From NCBI GenBank assembly GCA_025869435.1, contig JAOZVS010000128.1, positions 1-47,140 of the forward strand: a stretch of DNA of 47,140 nt, given 5' to 3'. The notes beneath the pieces are model-generated. The model saw nothing but the letters and a program-made list of their open reading frames with translations, had not been told where the DNA came from and did not search any database. The translations under genes were made by a program, and so were the position numbers. Numbering within the stretch: position 1 is the stretch's first letter; every line of letters begins with the position of its first letter. Positions 35,087 to 47,140 of this stretch are shown here, piece after piece. Source of the stretch: Zavarzinia sp. GTDB lineage: Bacteria; Pseudomonadota; Alphaproteobacteria; Zavarziniales; Zavarziniaceae.

Positions 35087-35419
35087 ATGAGCATCGAGCC
35101 CCGCCTGAAGTCCCGCCTCCTTGTCCAGGCCCTGATCCGTCAGGCCGAGACGGCCGGTTTCGCCGCCGCCGTCCTGCACAAGGGGGACGACGACGCGGGC
35201 GGCATCATGCTGGTGATCGACCGCTATCCGGCGGGCAGCCGGCTGATGGACCGCGCGCGCGACGGCGAGGGCCGTCTGGTCTGGACCGCGGCCGACGGCG
35301 GCGCCTTGCTCGATCCGCCCAGCCTCGCCGAGAGGATCGAGCGGGCGCGGCGGCGCGACCCCGACCTGTGGGTGGTCGGGATCGACGATCCGAAAGGCTT
35401 ATACGAGCCAGCGGCGTAG
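35087..35419 (+). CDS. DUF1491 family protein
   Basis: A 110-residue protein of a small, conserved and largely alphaproteobacterial family of unknown function. The recognisable parts are RLLVQALIRQAETAGFAAAV, LHKGDDDAGGIMLVID and the C-terminal RDPDLWVVGIDD. I chose the ATG at 35087 because the frame upstream of it runs into the terminator of wrbA. No signal peptide or membrane helix is visible. Its last 21 bases overlap the convergent GH17 gene. No function can be assigned from sequence. Confidence 0.85.
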   Translation: MSIEPRLKSRLLVQALIRQAETAGFAAAVLHKGDDDAGGIMLVIDRYPAGSRLMDRARDGEGRLVWTAADGGALLDPPSLAERIERARRRDPDLWVVGIDDPKGLYEPAA

Positions 35420-37111
35420 GGTGGCGGCGCCGAAGGGCAGGCTCATCAGGACAAGGCAGGCGGCCCAGATCCAGGCCTCGGTGTTCAGCGTCCCCTCGAC
35501 CGCGATCAGGCCGCCGGCCAGCGCCAGGAAACCGAGGCAAAGCAGGGCGGTGAACCAGCCCGTGCCCGGCTTCTCCGCCCGGCCGATCGAACCGAAGACC
35601 CGGCCGAAGGCCAGCCGGTCGAGGAAACGGTCGCGCCCGGTGAGGGCGGCGATCAGGGCGACCAGCACGGGCACGAGCGCGGTGATGCCAAGATAGACGG
35701 TCGGAAAATCGCGATAGCGCCCGTCGACCGGCAGCAGCGGCCAGAGCTGGGTGATCGTCGCCGGTGGCAGGTTGGGGATCAGGAAATCATCGGTCACGCT
35801 GACTTCCAGCAGGAAGGACAGCAGGAAGGCGAGGCCAAGGGCAAGGCCGAGGATGATATCCCCCGCCGCCGCGGTCCAGCCGCCGACCGCGATCCGCGCG
35901 TCGCCCGACAACATGCGGAACGAGGCGCTGACGAGGGAGAAGGCGACGCCCGTGCCGATCAGCAGCTTGATGACGGCCCAGGCGCGTGGCCCGGGCATAT
36001 AGGCGAAATACCAGGCCTCGATCGCGGCCCGGCTCACGGCATAGGTGGCAAGGCCGAGGATGGCGCCGGCCAAAAGCGCGCGGCCGAGGTTCATGTGGCT
36101 GGCGCGCGGGCGCTGCCGGGCCCAGGTCAGCAGGACGAGGGCGGCGGCGATGGCAAGGCCGATCGGCCATTGCGGCATCTCGACCACGGGTCCCTTCAGA
36201 TCGAATTTTTGCCGCCAGTCGTCGCCGAACAGGCCCCAATTGGCGCCGACCGTGCCTTCCATCGCGCTTTTCCACGGCTGGTCGAAGGCTTCGATGACAT
36301 TGTAGTGGATGCCCTCGGCGCCGGCCTTGTGCAGGAAATTGGTGATGAAGCGGGCAAGTTCGACCCGTCCTGCCACGGCGGCCTCGCGGTCGCGGCCATA
36401 GGTCGGCCAGCCGATCTCGCCGATCACCACGGGCTTGCCCGGGAAGGCCGCCTTCACCTCGGACAGGATATGGTCGACATGCGCATTGCCGGCCTCGACC
36501 GGCAGGGGGTTGTCCTCCCAGTAGGGCAGGATGTGGATGGTGATGAAATCGACCTCGTCGGCGAGCTGCGGGTTCTGCAGCCAGAATTCCCAGACATCGG
36601 CGTAAGTCACCGGCTGCTTGATCGCGCCGCGCACGGTCCGGATATGCTCGATCAGGGTCTCGACCGGCAGGTCCTTGCGCAGCAGCACCTCGTTGCCGAC
36701 GATCACCCGGTCGATCGTGTCGGGGAAGCGGTTGGCGAGATCGATCAGGCTGGCGATTTCCGCCTTGTTGGTGCGCGGGACCGTGCCCAGCCAGGCCCCG
36801 GCGAAGACCTTCAGGCCCCGCGCCCCGGCCAGTTCCGGCACCTCCTGCATACCTTCCTGCGCGGTATAGAGCCGGACGCCCTTCACCTTGCCGACAAGCG
36901 CATCCAGCGCCTGCGCGATTTCCGCGCTGCTTGGATAATTGCCGGTCAGCGGGCTCTGGTTGCCACGGAAGGGGGCGAAGGACACGCTCTCGATCAGCCC
37001 GTCATAGGGGTTGTCGAGCGCGACCGGCCGGTTGGGCAGCCACCAGCCGAGAAATGTGAGCACGAGGGCGGTGACAAGGACAACGAGAGGCGGAATTCGG
37101 GAAGAGCGCAT
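35399..37111 (-). CDS. Membrane-anchored GH17-type beta-glucan hydrolase/transferase
   Basis: A 570-residue protein with an N-terminal signal-anchor (residues about 8-24), a GH17-like domain to about residue 310, and a C-terminal part with several membrane helices. Glu141 in VIVGNEVLLR is the expected acid and Glu232 in VVIGEIGWPTYG the nucleophile. Proteins of this design in proteobacteria act on beta-1,3- or beta-1,6-linked cyclic or periplasmic glucans, some as transglycosylases. It lies alone on the minus strand, divergent from an acyl-CoA ligase, and overlaps DUF1491 by 21 bases at its end. It is not next to a glucan synthase here, and a link to the cellulose operon 27 kb away is not supported. 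Confidence 0.85.
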   Translation of the reverse strand: MRSSRIPPLVVLVTALVLTFLGWWLPNRPVALDNPYDGLIESVSFAPFRGNQSPLTGNYPSSAEIAQALDALVGKVKGVRLYTAQEGMQEVPELAGARGLKVFAGAWLGTVPRTNKAEIASLIDLANRFPDTIDRVIVGNEVLLRKDLPVETLIEHIRTVRGAIKQPVTYADVWEFWLQNPQLADEVDFITIHILPYWEDNPLPVEAGNAHVDHILSEVKAAFPGKPVVIGEIGWPTYGRDREAAVAGRVELARFITNFLHKAGAEGIHYNVIEAFDQPWKSAMEGTVGANWGLFGDDWRQKFDLKGPVVEMPQWPIGLAIAAALVLLTWARQRPRASHMNLGRALLAGAILGLATYAVSRAAIEAWYFAYMPGPRAWAVIKLLIGTGVAFSLVSASFRMLSGDARIAVGGWTAAAGDIILGLALGLAFLLSFLLEVSVTDDFLIPNLPPATITQLWPLLPVDGRYRDFPTVYLGITALVPVLVALIAALTGRDRFLDRLAFGRVFGSIGRAEKPGTGWFTALLCLGFLALAGGLIAVEGTLNTEAWIWAACLVLMSLPFGAATLRRWLV

Positions 37112-37193
37112 CGGGATCTCGCACGCGGACGGCCGTCATGCTTACACCAAAGCCGGGCCGCGCGGAACGTGGCCAAACCGAGGATTTCGCGAC

Positions 37194-37222
37194 TTGAGGC
37201 CGGAGAGACACGCCCCTAGACT
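37194..37222 (+). promoter_or_regulatory. Candidate sigma-70 promoter of the acyl-CoA ligase gene
   Basis: TTGAGG and TAGACT are separated by 17 bases, about 55 bases upstream of the ATG at 37277. Each hexamer matches four of six consensus positions. It lies in the divergent gap shared with the GH17 gene. Confidence 0.4.
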
Positions 37223-37276
37223 GTCCCCCAACAAAAAAGTGACGCGGCGACAGCCGTGCGCGTTGGGGAGAGAAAG

Positions 37277-38860
37277 ATGGCCTATTATCCCGAAGTGAAA
37301 ACCTTCGCCGATGTCCCGCGCCACCACGCGAGGGAGCGCGGCGATTCGGTCGCTCTCATCGAAGGCGATCGTCAGATCACCTATGGCGAACTCGACCGGG
37401 CGAGCACCGCCTGCGCCACCGCCCTGATCGCCGAAGGGGTGAAGCCGCAGGGCCGCGTCGCCGTCCTCGACAAGAATGCCGCCGATTATTTCGCCCTGCT
37501 GTTCGGCGCCGCCAAGGCGGGCGCTGTGCTCGTGCCGGTGAACTGGCGCCTGGCCGCGCCCGAAATCACCTTCATCCTCGATGACGCCGAGGCGGAAGTG
37601 CTCTTCGTCGGCCCGGATTTCGTGCCGGCCGTCCGCTATTTCGGGGCGGATTTCAAGACCGTGCGCAAGATCGTCGTCATGGGGCCGGGCGATGGCGACT
37701 GGCCCGGTTTCGCCGACTGGATCGCGCCCTTCGCCGATGCCGCCGATCCGGCGCGGGAGGGGGGCGAGAATGATTGCGTCCTGCAGATGTACACGTCGGG
37801 CACCACGGGCCATCCCAAGGGCGTGATGCTCAGCCATTATAATTTCCTCGGCAATGTGCCCTTGCGCGACGCCAATGCCGAGGAATGGGCGACCTGGACG
37901 CCGGACGACGTGGCGCAGGTCGCCATGCCGTTGTTCCACATCGGCGGCACCGGTTCGGCCTTCCTCGGCATCTACGCGGGCTCCAAGCTGGTGATCACCC
38001 GTGATTTCGACCCCGGCGTCGTCCTGAAGCAGATCGAGGAACACCGGATCGCCAAGGTCTTCTATGTGCCGGCGGTGCTTATGTTCCTGCTCCAGCATCC
38101 GTCGTGCCAGACCACCGATTTCTCGTCGCTGAAGTTCATCCTTTACGGCGCCTCGCCCATTCCGCTCGAACTCCTGCGCAAGTCGCTGGCGGTGTTCAAA
38201 TGCGGCTTCGTCCAGCTCTACGGCATGACCGAGACGACGGGCCTCTGCACCTATCTGCCGGCGGAAGATCACGATCCCAATGGCAACGAGAGGATGCGCA
38301 GCGCCGGCAAGCCGCAGGTCGGGGTCGAGGTGAAGGTGATCGACGCGGAGGGCAGGAGCCTGCCGCCGCGCCAGGTGGGCGAGATCTGCACCCGCTCCCG
38401 CGCCGTCATGGCCGGCTACTGGAAGCGGGACGACGCGACGGCGAAGACGATCGATCCGGACGGCTGGCTGCGCACCGGCGACGCCGGCTATCTGGACGAG
38501 GATGGTTACGTCTATATCTACGACCGGGTGAAGGACATGATCGTCTCGGGCGGGGAGAACATCTATCCGGCCGAGATCGAAAGCGCCCTGTTCGGCCATC
38601 CCGACATCGCCGATGTCGCGGTGATCGGCGTGCCCGACGACAAATGGGGCGAGGCGGTGAAGGCGGTCATCGTGACGAAGCCCGATTCCCGCGCGACGGC
38701 GGAGGAGATCATCGCCTTCGCCCGCGGTCGCATCGCCGGCTACAAGGTGCCGCGCACGGTCGATTTCGTCGAGCACCTGCCGCGCAACGCTTCCGGCAAG
38801 CTCCTGAAGCGCGAACTGCGCGATCCCTATTGGGCAGGGCGCGAACGCCGGGTCAACTGA
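37277..38860 (+). CDS. Acyl-CoA synthetase, AMP-forming (fatty or aryl acid)
   Basis: A 527-residue ligase with YTSGTTGHPKGVM at about residues 171-183, LYGMTETTG near 314, the WLRTGDAGYLDEDGYVYIYD hinge and ASGKLLKRELR with the catalytic Lys near the C-terminus. The start ATG at 37277 follows GGGGAGAG; the frame upstream adds only seven residues. Compared with the ligase at 30070 it is shorter and closer to the medium/short-chain fatty acyl or benzoyl-type group (FadK/DitJ-like style). It stands as a single gene between a candidate promoter and a terminator-like hairpin. Substrate is uncertain. Confidence 0.92.
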   Translation: MAYYPEVKTFADVPRHHARERGDSVALIEGDRQITYGELDRASTACATALIAEGVKPQGRVAVLDKNAADYFALLFGAAKAGAVLVPVNWRLAAPEITFILDDAEAEVLFVGPDFVPAVRYFGADFKTVRKIVVMGPGDGDWPGFADWIAPFADAADPAREGGENDCVLQMYTSGTTGHPKGVMLSHYNFLGNVPLRDANAEEWATWTPDDVAQVAMPLFHIGGTGSAFLGIYAGSKLVITRDFDPGVVLKQIEEHRIAKVFYVPAVLMFLLQHPSCQTTDFSSLKFILYGASPIPLELLRKSLAVFKCGFVQLYGMTETTGLCTYLPAEDHDPNGNERMRSAGKPQVGVEVKVIDAEGRSLPPRQVGEICTRSRAVMAGYWKRDDATAKTIDPDGWLRTGDAGYLDEDGYVYIYDRVKDMIVSGGENIYPAEIESALFGHPDIADVAVIGVPDDKWGEAVKAVIVTKPDSRATAEEIIAFARGRIAGYKVPRTVDFVEHLPRNASGKLLKRELRDPYWAGRERRVN

Positions 38861-38881
38861 CGGGGTTAGGGTATACGGGGC

Positions 38882-38904
38882 GGGGGGCGTCGCCGCCCCC
38901 CTTC
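38882..38904. terminator. GC hairpin between convergent genes
   Basis: GGGGGGCG and CGCCCCCC pair across the four-base loop TCGC, followed on the plus strand by TTCCTC. It lies between the convergent acyl-CoA ligase and chemotaxis genes and could end both transcripts, though the T-run is poor. Confidence 0.55.
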
Positions 38905-38905
38905 C

Positions 38906-41074
38906 TCATGCCGCCCGGATCTGGGCGATGAAGCGCCGCACTTCGGCATCGAGCCGGTTCGCCTGACCCGACAGATCGGACGCCGCCGACAGGACGCCGC
39001 CCGCGCTGCGGCCGGTTTCCAGCGTCGCCGTTCGCACTTCGCCGATCGCGCCCGAGACCTGGCGGGTATCGTCGGCGGCATGGGCGACATTGCGGGCGAT
39101 CTCGCTGGTCGCCGCGCCCTGCTGCTCGACGGCGCCCGCGATGTTCGAGGTGATGTCGTTGATCGAGGCGATGGTGCGGCCGATCGAGCTGATCGCCCCC
39201 ACCGCCTGTTCGGTCTGGCTCTGGATGAGGCGGATCTTGGCGCCGATTTCTTCCGTCGCCCTGGCGGTCTGGGTGGCGAGGTTCTTCACTTCCGAGGCGA
39301 CGACGGCGAAACCCTTGCCGGATTCGCCGGCCCGCGCCGCCTCGATCGTCGCATTGAGGGCGAGGAGATTGGTCTGGTTGGCGATCGCCGCGATCAGGTT
39401 CAGCACGTCGCCAATTTCCCCGGCCGAAGCGGACAAATCCCGCATGGTGCGGTTGGTGCCCTCGGCCTCGCGCACGGCGAGGGCGGCGGTCTGGGCCGAC
39501 TGGGCGACACGGTCGGCGATCTCGCGCACCGAAACCGCCAGTTCTTCCGCCGCGCTGGCCACGGTCTGGACATTGCCGGTCGCCCGGTCCGCCGCGGTCG
39601 CGACCACCCCGGCCTGCTGATTGCTGCCGTCCGCGGTCGAGGTCATCACGCTGGCACTGTGCTGCAGTTCCGTGGCCGCCGTGGCCAGGGCGGCGACGAT
39701 GCCGCGCACGGTCGCTTCCAGACTGTCGGCGAGACTTTGCATCTGGTGCCGCTTCTCGGCCTCGGCGGCATGGGCGGCCTCGGACTCGCGCTTGTGGCGG
39801 GCGGCCTCGGCCCGGGCTTCGGCTTCGCGCTGGCGCTCGCGCTCGGCTTCGGCCCCCCGGCGCATGGCCTCGGTTTCGGCCTGGAGCCGCTGGTTGTCGA
39901 GGGCGGATTGCTTGAACACCTCGACCGCCTTGGCCATGGCGCCGATTTCATCGCGCCGGCCGAGCGAGGGGACCTGCGTGTCCATGTTCCCGGCGGCGAG
40001 GCCGGCCATGGCCCGTTCCATCCCGCGCAAGGGCGATGACAGGCCGCGCCCGGTCAGGAAACCGGCGCCGATGGTGATCGCGGCGGCGGCGGCGATGGCC
40101 AGGATCATCAGCAGGCGCAGGTTGTCGACGGCGGCGAAAACCTGACCGGCTTCGACCCGGACGAAGGACGACCAGCCGAGGCCGGGAAAACGGCCCGAGC
40201 CTTCGGAATGGGCATAGCCGACGAGACGCACGTCGCTTCCCGCTGTCCGCAGGATCGCGCCGCTCTCGCCCGCGAGGGCCTTGCGCACCGTCTCGTCCAT
40301 GTCGATGGCGGCCCCCTGGGCAAGGCCCTGGCCCGCCTCGGGGCCCCGCTGGTCCATCACGACCTTGCCGGCTGTGTCGAGCATGACCAGTTCGGCCGAG
40401 GGCAGGCCGTCCTCCGCCAGGTGTTTCTGATACTCGACCAGCGTGTCGGCGACGAAGGACGGATTGGCGAAATTCACCCAATAGGCGATGGTGCGGCTGC
40501 CGGGCGGCATGACCGGGGCCGCGAAGGTCAGGACATAACCGGGCTTGCCCGTCGCCTCGACGACGAAGGGCGAGATCGCCGGCCCCTCGACATAGGTGCC
40601 CGTCAGACCGTCGCGGCCTTCGAGATAGCGGCCGCTCGAGACATTCAGGAACCATGCCTCGCCGGCCATGCTCCGCCCCATCAGGGGCAGGGCATTGATC
40701 TTCTCGCCCGAGGCATTCTTCGTATTGACCGCGATGACGACGCCCTCGGTATCGACCAGCATCATCAGGTCGTAGACCCCGTAGGACCGGACATAGCCGT
40801 TCAGCGCCTCGATCAGCGGATTGCCGAGTTCGGTGTTGCCCCAGTTGTCGGCGTCATAGGCGGCGGTGTTGAGGGCGAAGGCCTGCACGTCGCCATAGCG
40901 TTCGGCCAGGGTGCGGTCGACCGAATCGACCATCTGGTCGGCGAGGTTGTGGAAGCGGCCGTAGAGCGCGTCGCGCGATTGGCCCTCGCTGGCCAGATAG
41001 ATGAAGAACAGCAGCAAGGCCGGCACAAGTCCGAACGCGGCGAGTAAGAACGTAATCCTGCGCTGAATGGACAT
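38906..41074 (-). CDS. Methyl-accepting chemotaxis protein with dCache sensor
   Basis: A 722-residue transmembrane chemoreceptor. The first membrane helix is at about residues 6-27. A large periplasmic double-Cache-like sensor ([20 protein letters not shown] and [17 protein letters not shown] segments) runs to about 315, a second helix is near 318-338 and a HAMP domain follows ([20 protein letters not shown]). The cytoplasmic four-helix signalling domain extends to the C-terminus, with the CheA/CheW-contact hairpin [15 protein letters not shown] near residue 590. I chose the ATG at 41074, preceded by GGGGAGCGGG. There is no CheR/CheB-binding pentapeptide at the end. The ligand is unknown; dCache receptors often bind amino acids or organic acids. 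Confidence 0.93.
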   Translation of the reverse strand: MSIQRRITFLLAAFGLVPALLLFFIYLASEGQSRDALYGRFHNLADQMVDSVDRTLAERYGDVQAFALNTAAYDADNWGNTELGNPLIEALNGYVRSYGVYDLMMLVDTEGVVIAVNTKNASGEKINALPLMGRSMAGEAWFLNVSSGRYLEGRDGLTGTYVEGPAISPFVVEATGKPGYVLTFAAPVMPPGSRTIAYWVNFANPSFVADTLVEYQKHLAEDGLPSAELVMLDTAGKVVMDQRGPEAGQGLAQGAAIDMDETVRKALAGESGAILRTAGSDVRLVGYAHSEGSGRFPGLGWSSFVRVEAGQVFAAVDNLRLLMILAIAAAAAITIGAGFLTGRGLSSPLRGMERAMAGLAAGNMDTQVPSLGRRDEIGAMAKAVEVFKQSALDNQRLQAETEAMRRGAEAERERQREAEARAEAARHKRESEAAHAAEAEKRHQMQSLADSLEATVRGIVAALATAATELQHSASVMTSTADGSNQQAGVVATAADRATGNVQTVASAAEELAVSVREIADRVAQSAQTAALAVREAEGTNRTMRDLSASAGEIGDVLNLIAAIANQTNLLALNATIEAARAGESGKGFAVVASEVKNLATQTARATEEIGAKIRLIQSQTEQAVGAISSIGRTIASINDITSNIAGAVEQQGAATSEIARNVAHAADDTRQVSGAIGEVRTATLETGRSAGGVLSAASDLSGQANRLDAEVRRFIAQIRAA

Positions 41075-41176
41075 GGCTGTCCCGCTCCCCATTTTGTTTG
41101 TATGAGGCATTTTGTGCGCGCAAAGGTAAACGGGACGTAACCATGTTGCCGTTGACCGCCGCTATCGCTAGCGTGC

Positions 41177-41198
41177 CCGCAGGAATAATGACCTGCGG
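41177..41198 (+). promoter_or_regulatory. Leader hairpin upstream of crcB
   Basis: CCGCAGG and CCTGCGG pair across eight bases, ending 15 bases before the GTG start. I looked for the fluoride riboswitch that often precedes crcB and could not fit its conserved core, so I record only a plain hairpin. Confidence 0.35.
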
Positions 41199-41213
41199 CG
41201 AAAGGTTTTCCGG

Positions 41214-41597
41214 GTGATCGGTCCCTATCTGATGGTGGCCCTGGGCGGCGCAATCGGCTCGGCGGCGCGGCTTGGCGTGGTGCGCCTGGGCCAGTCGCTG
41301 TTCGGCGCCGGGTTTCCCGTCGGCACGCTGGCGGTCAATTTCATCGGCAGCGCCGTCATGGGGCTTCTGGCCGCGATTCTGGCCGGGCGGCCGGGCGACG
41401 ACGGCCTGCGCCTTTTCCTGATGACCGGCATTCTCGGCGGTTTCACGACGTTTTCGGCTTTCTCGCTCGACGCCTATGCGCTCTGGTCGCGGGGCGAGGC
41501 GGGAATGGCCGTTCTTTATGTTCTCGGTTCGCTCGTGCTCGGCCTTGCCGGGCTTGGCGCCGGTCTCGCCCTCGGGCGGTCTTGGGGTGCGATATGA
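41214..41597 (+). CDS. crcB: Fluoride channel CrcB/Fluc
   Basis: A 127-residue protein with four hydrophobic helices that forms dual-topology dimers exporting fluoride. GGAIGSAARL near the start, GTLAVNFIGS with the conserved Asn, and GGFTTFSAFSLDAY holding the phenylalanine-box region are all present. The usual TFSTF is TFSAF here, a mild change. The start is GTG at 41214 with AAAGG upstream. Its TGA overlaps the ATG of the pseudouridine synthase gene, so the channel and an RNA-modification enzyme are translated together, an arrangement seen in other alphaproteobacteria. Confidence 0.93.
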   Translation: MIGPYLMVALGGAIGSAARLGVVRLGQSLFGAGFPVGTLAVNFIGSAVMGLLAAILAGRPGDDGLRLFLMTGILGGFTTFSAFSLDAYALWSRGEAGMAVLYVLGSLVLGLAGLGAGLALGRSWGAI

Positions 41598-42610
41598 ATG
41601 CCGTCACCATGCGCAAGGTCGAGTTGGTGGATGCCGATATGCGCATCGACCGCTGGTTCAAGCGCCATTATCCGGACCTCGGTCACGGAAGGCTGGAGAA
41701 ATTGCTGCGCACCGGCCAGGTGCGGGTGAATGGCGGCCGGGTGAAGGCTTCCGACCGGCTGCTCGTCGGTGACGAGATTCGCGTGCCCCCGCTGGGCGAG
41801 GCGCCGACGCCAACGCCAACGGTTTCCGCCGCGCCCCGGGCGATTTCCGCCCGCGCGCTCGAGATCGGCGAGACCCTGAAAAAGGCCATCCTGCATCGCG
41901 ATGCCGATGTCATCGTCCTCAACAAGCCGCCCGGCCTCGCCGTTCAGGGCGGCAGCGGTCTTGACGACGCGCATCTCGATGCCGCCCTCGATTCCCTGAC
42001 CTTCGAGGCGGAGGAGCGGCCGCGCCTCGTTCACCGGCTGGACAAGGATACGTCCGGCGTTCTCGTCCTTGCCCGCAACCGTCAGGCGGCGACGGCCTTG
42101 ACCAAGGCCTTCCGGGCCCGCGATGCCGCCAAGACCTATTGGGCGCTCGTCGTCGGAATGCCGAAACCGATGCGCGGCCGGATCGATCTCGCCCTCGCCA
42201 AGGAAGGGCCGGCGGGGCACGAGAAGATGCGCACTGTCCAGCGCGACGACGAGGACGAGGACTCGAAGCGCGCCGTCACCTTCTATACCGTGGTCGAACA
42301 GGCGGCGGGCAAGGTGTCCTGGCTCGCCATGCGGCCCCTGACCGGCCGCACCCATCAATTGCGCGCCCATGCCGCCTTCCTCGGCACGCCCATCGTCGGT
42401 GACGGCAAATACGGCGGCGCCGAAGCGTTTCTCACCGGCGGCATTTCGCGGAAACTGCATCTGCACGCAAGGGGGATCGATATCGCCCATCCGGCTGGCG
42501 GGCGCCTGAAGATCGAGGCGCCGCTGCCCGCCCATATGGCGGAGAGTTTCAAGCTGCTCGGCTTCGAGGCCTCGCGGGGCCGGGATGTTTTCGCGGATCT
42601 GGATGAATGA
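41594..42610 (+). CDS. rluC: 23S rRNA pseudouridine synthase, RluC-type
   Basis: A 338-residue RluA-family enzyme. An N-terminal S4 RNA-binding domain (DRWFKRHYPDLGHGRLEKLL, residues about 16-80) is followed by the catalytic domain with Asp150 in HRLDKDTSGVLVLARN, AKTYWALVVG, and GRTHQLRAHAAFLG. It probably converts uridines of 23S rRNA to pseudouridine; RluC versus RluD cannot be fully separated by eye. The ATG at 41594 forms ATGA with the crcB stop, and its own stop overlaps the start of the ATP12 gene in the same way. A TTG at 41582 is a possible alternative start. Confidence 0.9.
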   Translation: MNAVTMRKVELVDADMRIDRWFKRHYPDLGHGRLEKLLRTGQVRVNGGRVKASDRLLVGDEIRVPPLGEAPTPTPTVSAAPRAISARALEIGETLKKAILHRDADVIVLNKPPGLAVQGGSGLDDAHLDAALDSLTFEAEERPRLVHRLDKDTSGVLVLARNRQAATALTKAFRARDAAKTYWALVVGMPKPMRGRIDLALAKEGPAGHEKMRTVQRDDEDEDSKRAVTFYTVVEQAAGKVSWLAMRPLTGRTHQLRAHAAFLGTPIVGDGKYGGAEAFLTGGISRKLHLHARGIDIAHPAGGRLKIEAPLPAHMAESFKLLGFEASRGRDVFADLDE

Positions 42611-43305
42611 AGCGATTCTGGAAACAGGCGGCGGCGCGGCCCGCCGCCACGGGCGGCTATACGGTCACGCTCGACGGCAAGCCGATGCGCACGCCGGCCA
42701 AGCGCCCGCTGGTGATGTCCAGCCTGGCGCTGGCCGAGGCGGTGGCGGCCGAGTGGAACGAGCAGCCGGCGGATTTCAATCCCGAGACCATGGCGCTGAC
42801 CCGTTTCGCCAACACGGCGGTCGATCGCGTCGCCGACCTGCGCGACGAGGTAATCGAGGAGATGGCCAATTGGGCCGGCACCGATCTCGTCAGCTACCGC
42901 GCGGCCGAGCCGGTTGAACTGGCCGAACGCCAGCGGGAAGCCTGGGACCCGTGGGTGGAGTGGCTGCGTCGGCGTTTCGATGTCGACCTCAAGGTAACGG
43001 CGGGGCTGATGCCGATCGCCCAGGCGCCGGAGACGGTCGATCGCATGGCGGCGGCACTTTCGTTCCGTGGCGACGAGGAACTGGCGGCGCTTCATACTTT
43101 GGTCGGCATTCTCGGCTCCCTCGTGCTCGCGCTCGCGGTCGCCGAGGGTGAACTGGCGCTGGATGATGCCTGGAGCGCCAGCCGTACCGACGAGGATCAT
43201 CAGGCCGCGCATTGGGGCGAAGACGCCGAAGCGGCCGCGAGAGCGGTGCAATTGCGCGCCGATCTCGGCCATGCCCACCGCTTTCTTCGCCTGCTGAAGG
43301 CCTGA
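42607..43305 (+). CDS. ATP12-family F1-ATPase assembly chaperone
   Basis: A 232-residue protein of the ATP12 family, shared by alphaproteobacteria and mitochondria, where it binds the alpha subunit of F1-ATP synthase before assembly. Family segments are YTVTLDGKPMRTPAKRPL at the start, EWNEQPADFNPETMALTRFA, DLVSYRAAEPVELAERQ, and LGSLVLALAVAEGELALDDA. It begins inside the stop of the RluC-type gene (ATGA). In many alphaproteobacteria a HAD-type hydrolase lies between these two genes; here it is absent. Its presence supports the alphaproteobacterial origin of the window. Confidence 0.93.
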   Translation: MKRFWKQAAARPAATGGYTVTLDGKPMRTPAKRPLVMSSLALAEAVAAEWNEQPADFNPETMALTRFANTAVDRVADLRDEVIEEMANWAGTDLVSYRAAEPVELAERQREAWDPWVEWLRRRFDVDLKVTAGLMPIAQAPETVDRMAAALSFRGDEELAALHTLVGILGSLVLALAVAEGELALDDAWSASRTDEDHQAAHWGEDAEAAARAVQLRADLGHAHRFLRLLKA

Positions 43306-43373
43306 AGCCGCCGCCTTGGGGGGCGTGCCCCGGCCGCTCGCCGGGATTTCATCCACCGGGGGGACACCGACTT

Positions 43374-43395
43374 CCGTCATGCTGGAACATGACGG
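43374..43395. repeat. Perfect inverted repeat upstream of pccB
   Basis: CCGTCATG and CATGACGG pair across CTGGAA. It lies in the 186-base gap between the ATP12 gene and pccB, about 100 bases before the pccB start. It looks like a dispersed intergenic palindrome rather than a terminator, since no T-run follows. No small gene is visible in this gap. Confidence 0.5.
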
Positions 43396-43491
43396 CGAAT
43401 GATGGTACGAGACCCCCCAGTCTTTCGCGTCCGCGGCATCCTGCTGTCGCACCGCGGCCGCCCGAAAGCGGCGCGGCTCTAGGGGGAACTG

Positions 43492-45024
<1,533 letters not shown>

Positions 45025-45042
45025 CCGGCTGGTGGTTTTACA

Positions 45043-47046
<2,004 letters not shown>

Positions 47047-47063
47047 TCGCGGCATCGGGAAAC

Positions 47064-47097
47064 AAGGCCCCGGCGGACCACCGCCGGGGCCTTTTGC
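47064..47097 (+). terminator. Intrinsic terminator of the pccBA operon
   Basis: Perfect 13-base arms at 47064-47076 and 47081-47093 enclose the loop ACCA and are followed by TTTTGCTT overlapping the end of the stem. This is the clearest rho-independent terminator in the window. Confidence 0.85.
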
Positions 47098-47112
47098 TTG
47101 CGAGGGGGCCTG

Positions 47113-47140
47113 ATGAAAACCATTCGTCTCATGATCTCCG
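47113..47140 (+). CDS. Possible start of a further gene, cut by the window end
   Basis: An ATG preceded by GAGGGGGC opens a frame reading MKTIRLMIS up to the edge. The start of a signal peptide would look like this, but nine codons do not allow an assignment. Confidence 0.35.

Noticed and set aside
41111-41213. Fluoride riboswitch before crcB
   Set aside because: I could not fit the conserved core of the crcB motif; only a plain 7-base hairpin is present.
43306-43491. Small RNA or small gene in the gap before pccB
   Set aside because: Several short hairpins are visible but no promoter-plus-terminator pair and no frame with a ribosome site.

Overview
The window is a dense, GC-rich stretch in which nearly all long antisense ORFs are shadows. 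Gene content points to an alphaproteobacterium, probably near the Rhodospirillales: an ATP12-type F1-ATPase chaperone, a DUF1491 protein, a fused BcsA-BcsB with BcsD as in acetic acid bacteria, and a PccB/PccA pair. This is inferred from gene families only. I saw no rRNA, tRNA, CRISPR array, prophage or intact insertion sequence. No intergenic gap exceeds 300 bases; the longest is about 250.

Layout. (1) 3-8544, plus strand: a cellulose operon of bcsAB (fused, cut by the window start), bcsC, bcsD and a GH8 endoglucanase. (2) 8541-23232, minus strand: a tightly coupled six- to seven-gene operon read from right to left. It encodes a phosphopantetheinyl transferase, a single-module NRPS (C-A-T-TE), a GT1/UGT glycosyltransferase, a membrane-fusion protein, two RND pumps in an MdtABC-like arrangement, and an MFS transporter. 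(3) 23481-24401: a LysR regulator between the NRPS operon and a divergent lipid operon. (4) 24523-32795, plus strand: SDR, acyl-CoA dehydrogenase, SDR, an orphan IS5-type N-terminal domain, alpha/beta hydrolase, WS/DGAT acyltransferase, acyl-CoA ligase and a zinc-free MDR oxidoreductase. (5) 32861-34945: an AhpD-like protein, then a LysR regulator divergent from a WrbA-type quinone reductase with a perfect operator-like dyad between them. (6) 35087-41597: DUF1491, a membrane GH17 protein, a second acyl-CoA ligase, a methyl-accepting chemotaxis protein and CrcB. (7) 41594-47046: RluC-type pseudouridine synthase, ATP12 chaperone, and propionyl-CoA carboxylase beta and alpha, closed by a strong terminator.

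The most interesting region is 8541-23232. One NRPS module with an intact condensation motif, a specificity code I read as glycine and a thioesterase would release an N-acyl amino acid or a small oligomer. The coupled sugar transferase and the tripartite-type exporter then suggest a secreted glycosylated acyl-glycine or related biosurfactant. Its own PPTase is the first gene of the operon. I do not recognise this exact gene set as a described system, but I could not search databases. A second unusual item is a triple 34-residue repeat inserted inside the BcsC outer-membrane domain. The neighbouring lipid operon could provide or consume acyl-CoAs, but a link to the NRPS operon is only inferred from adjacency and the shared LysR gene.
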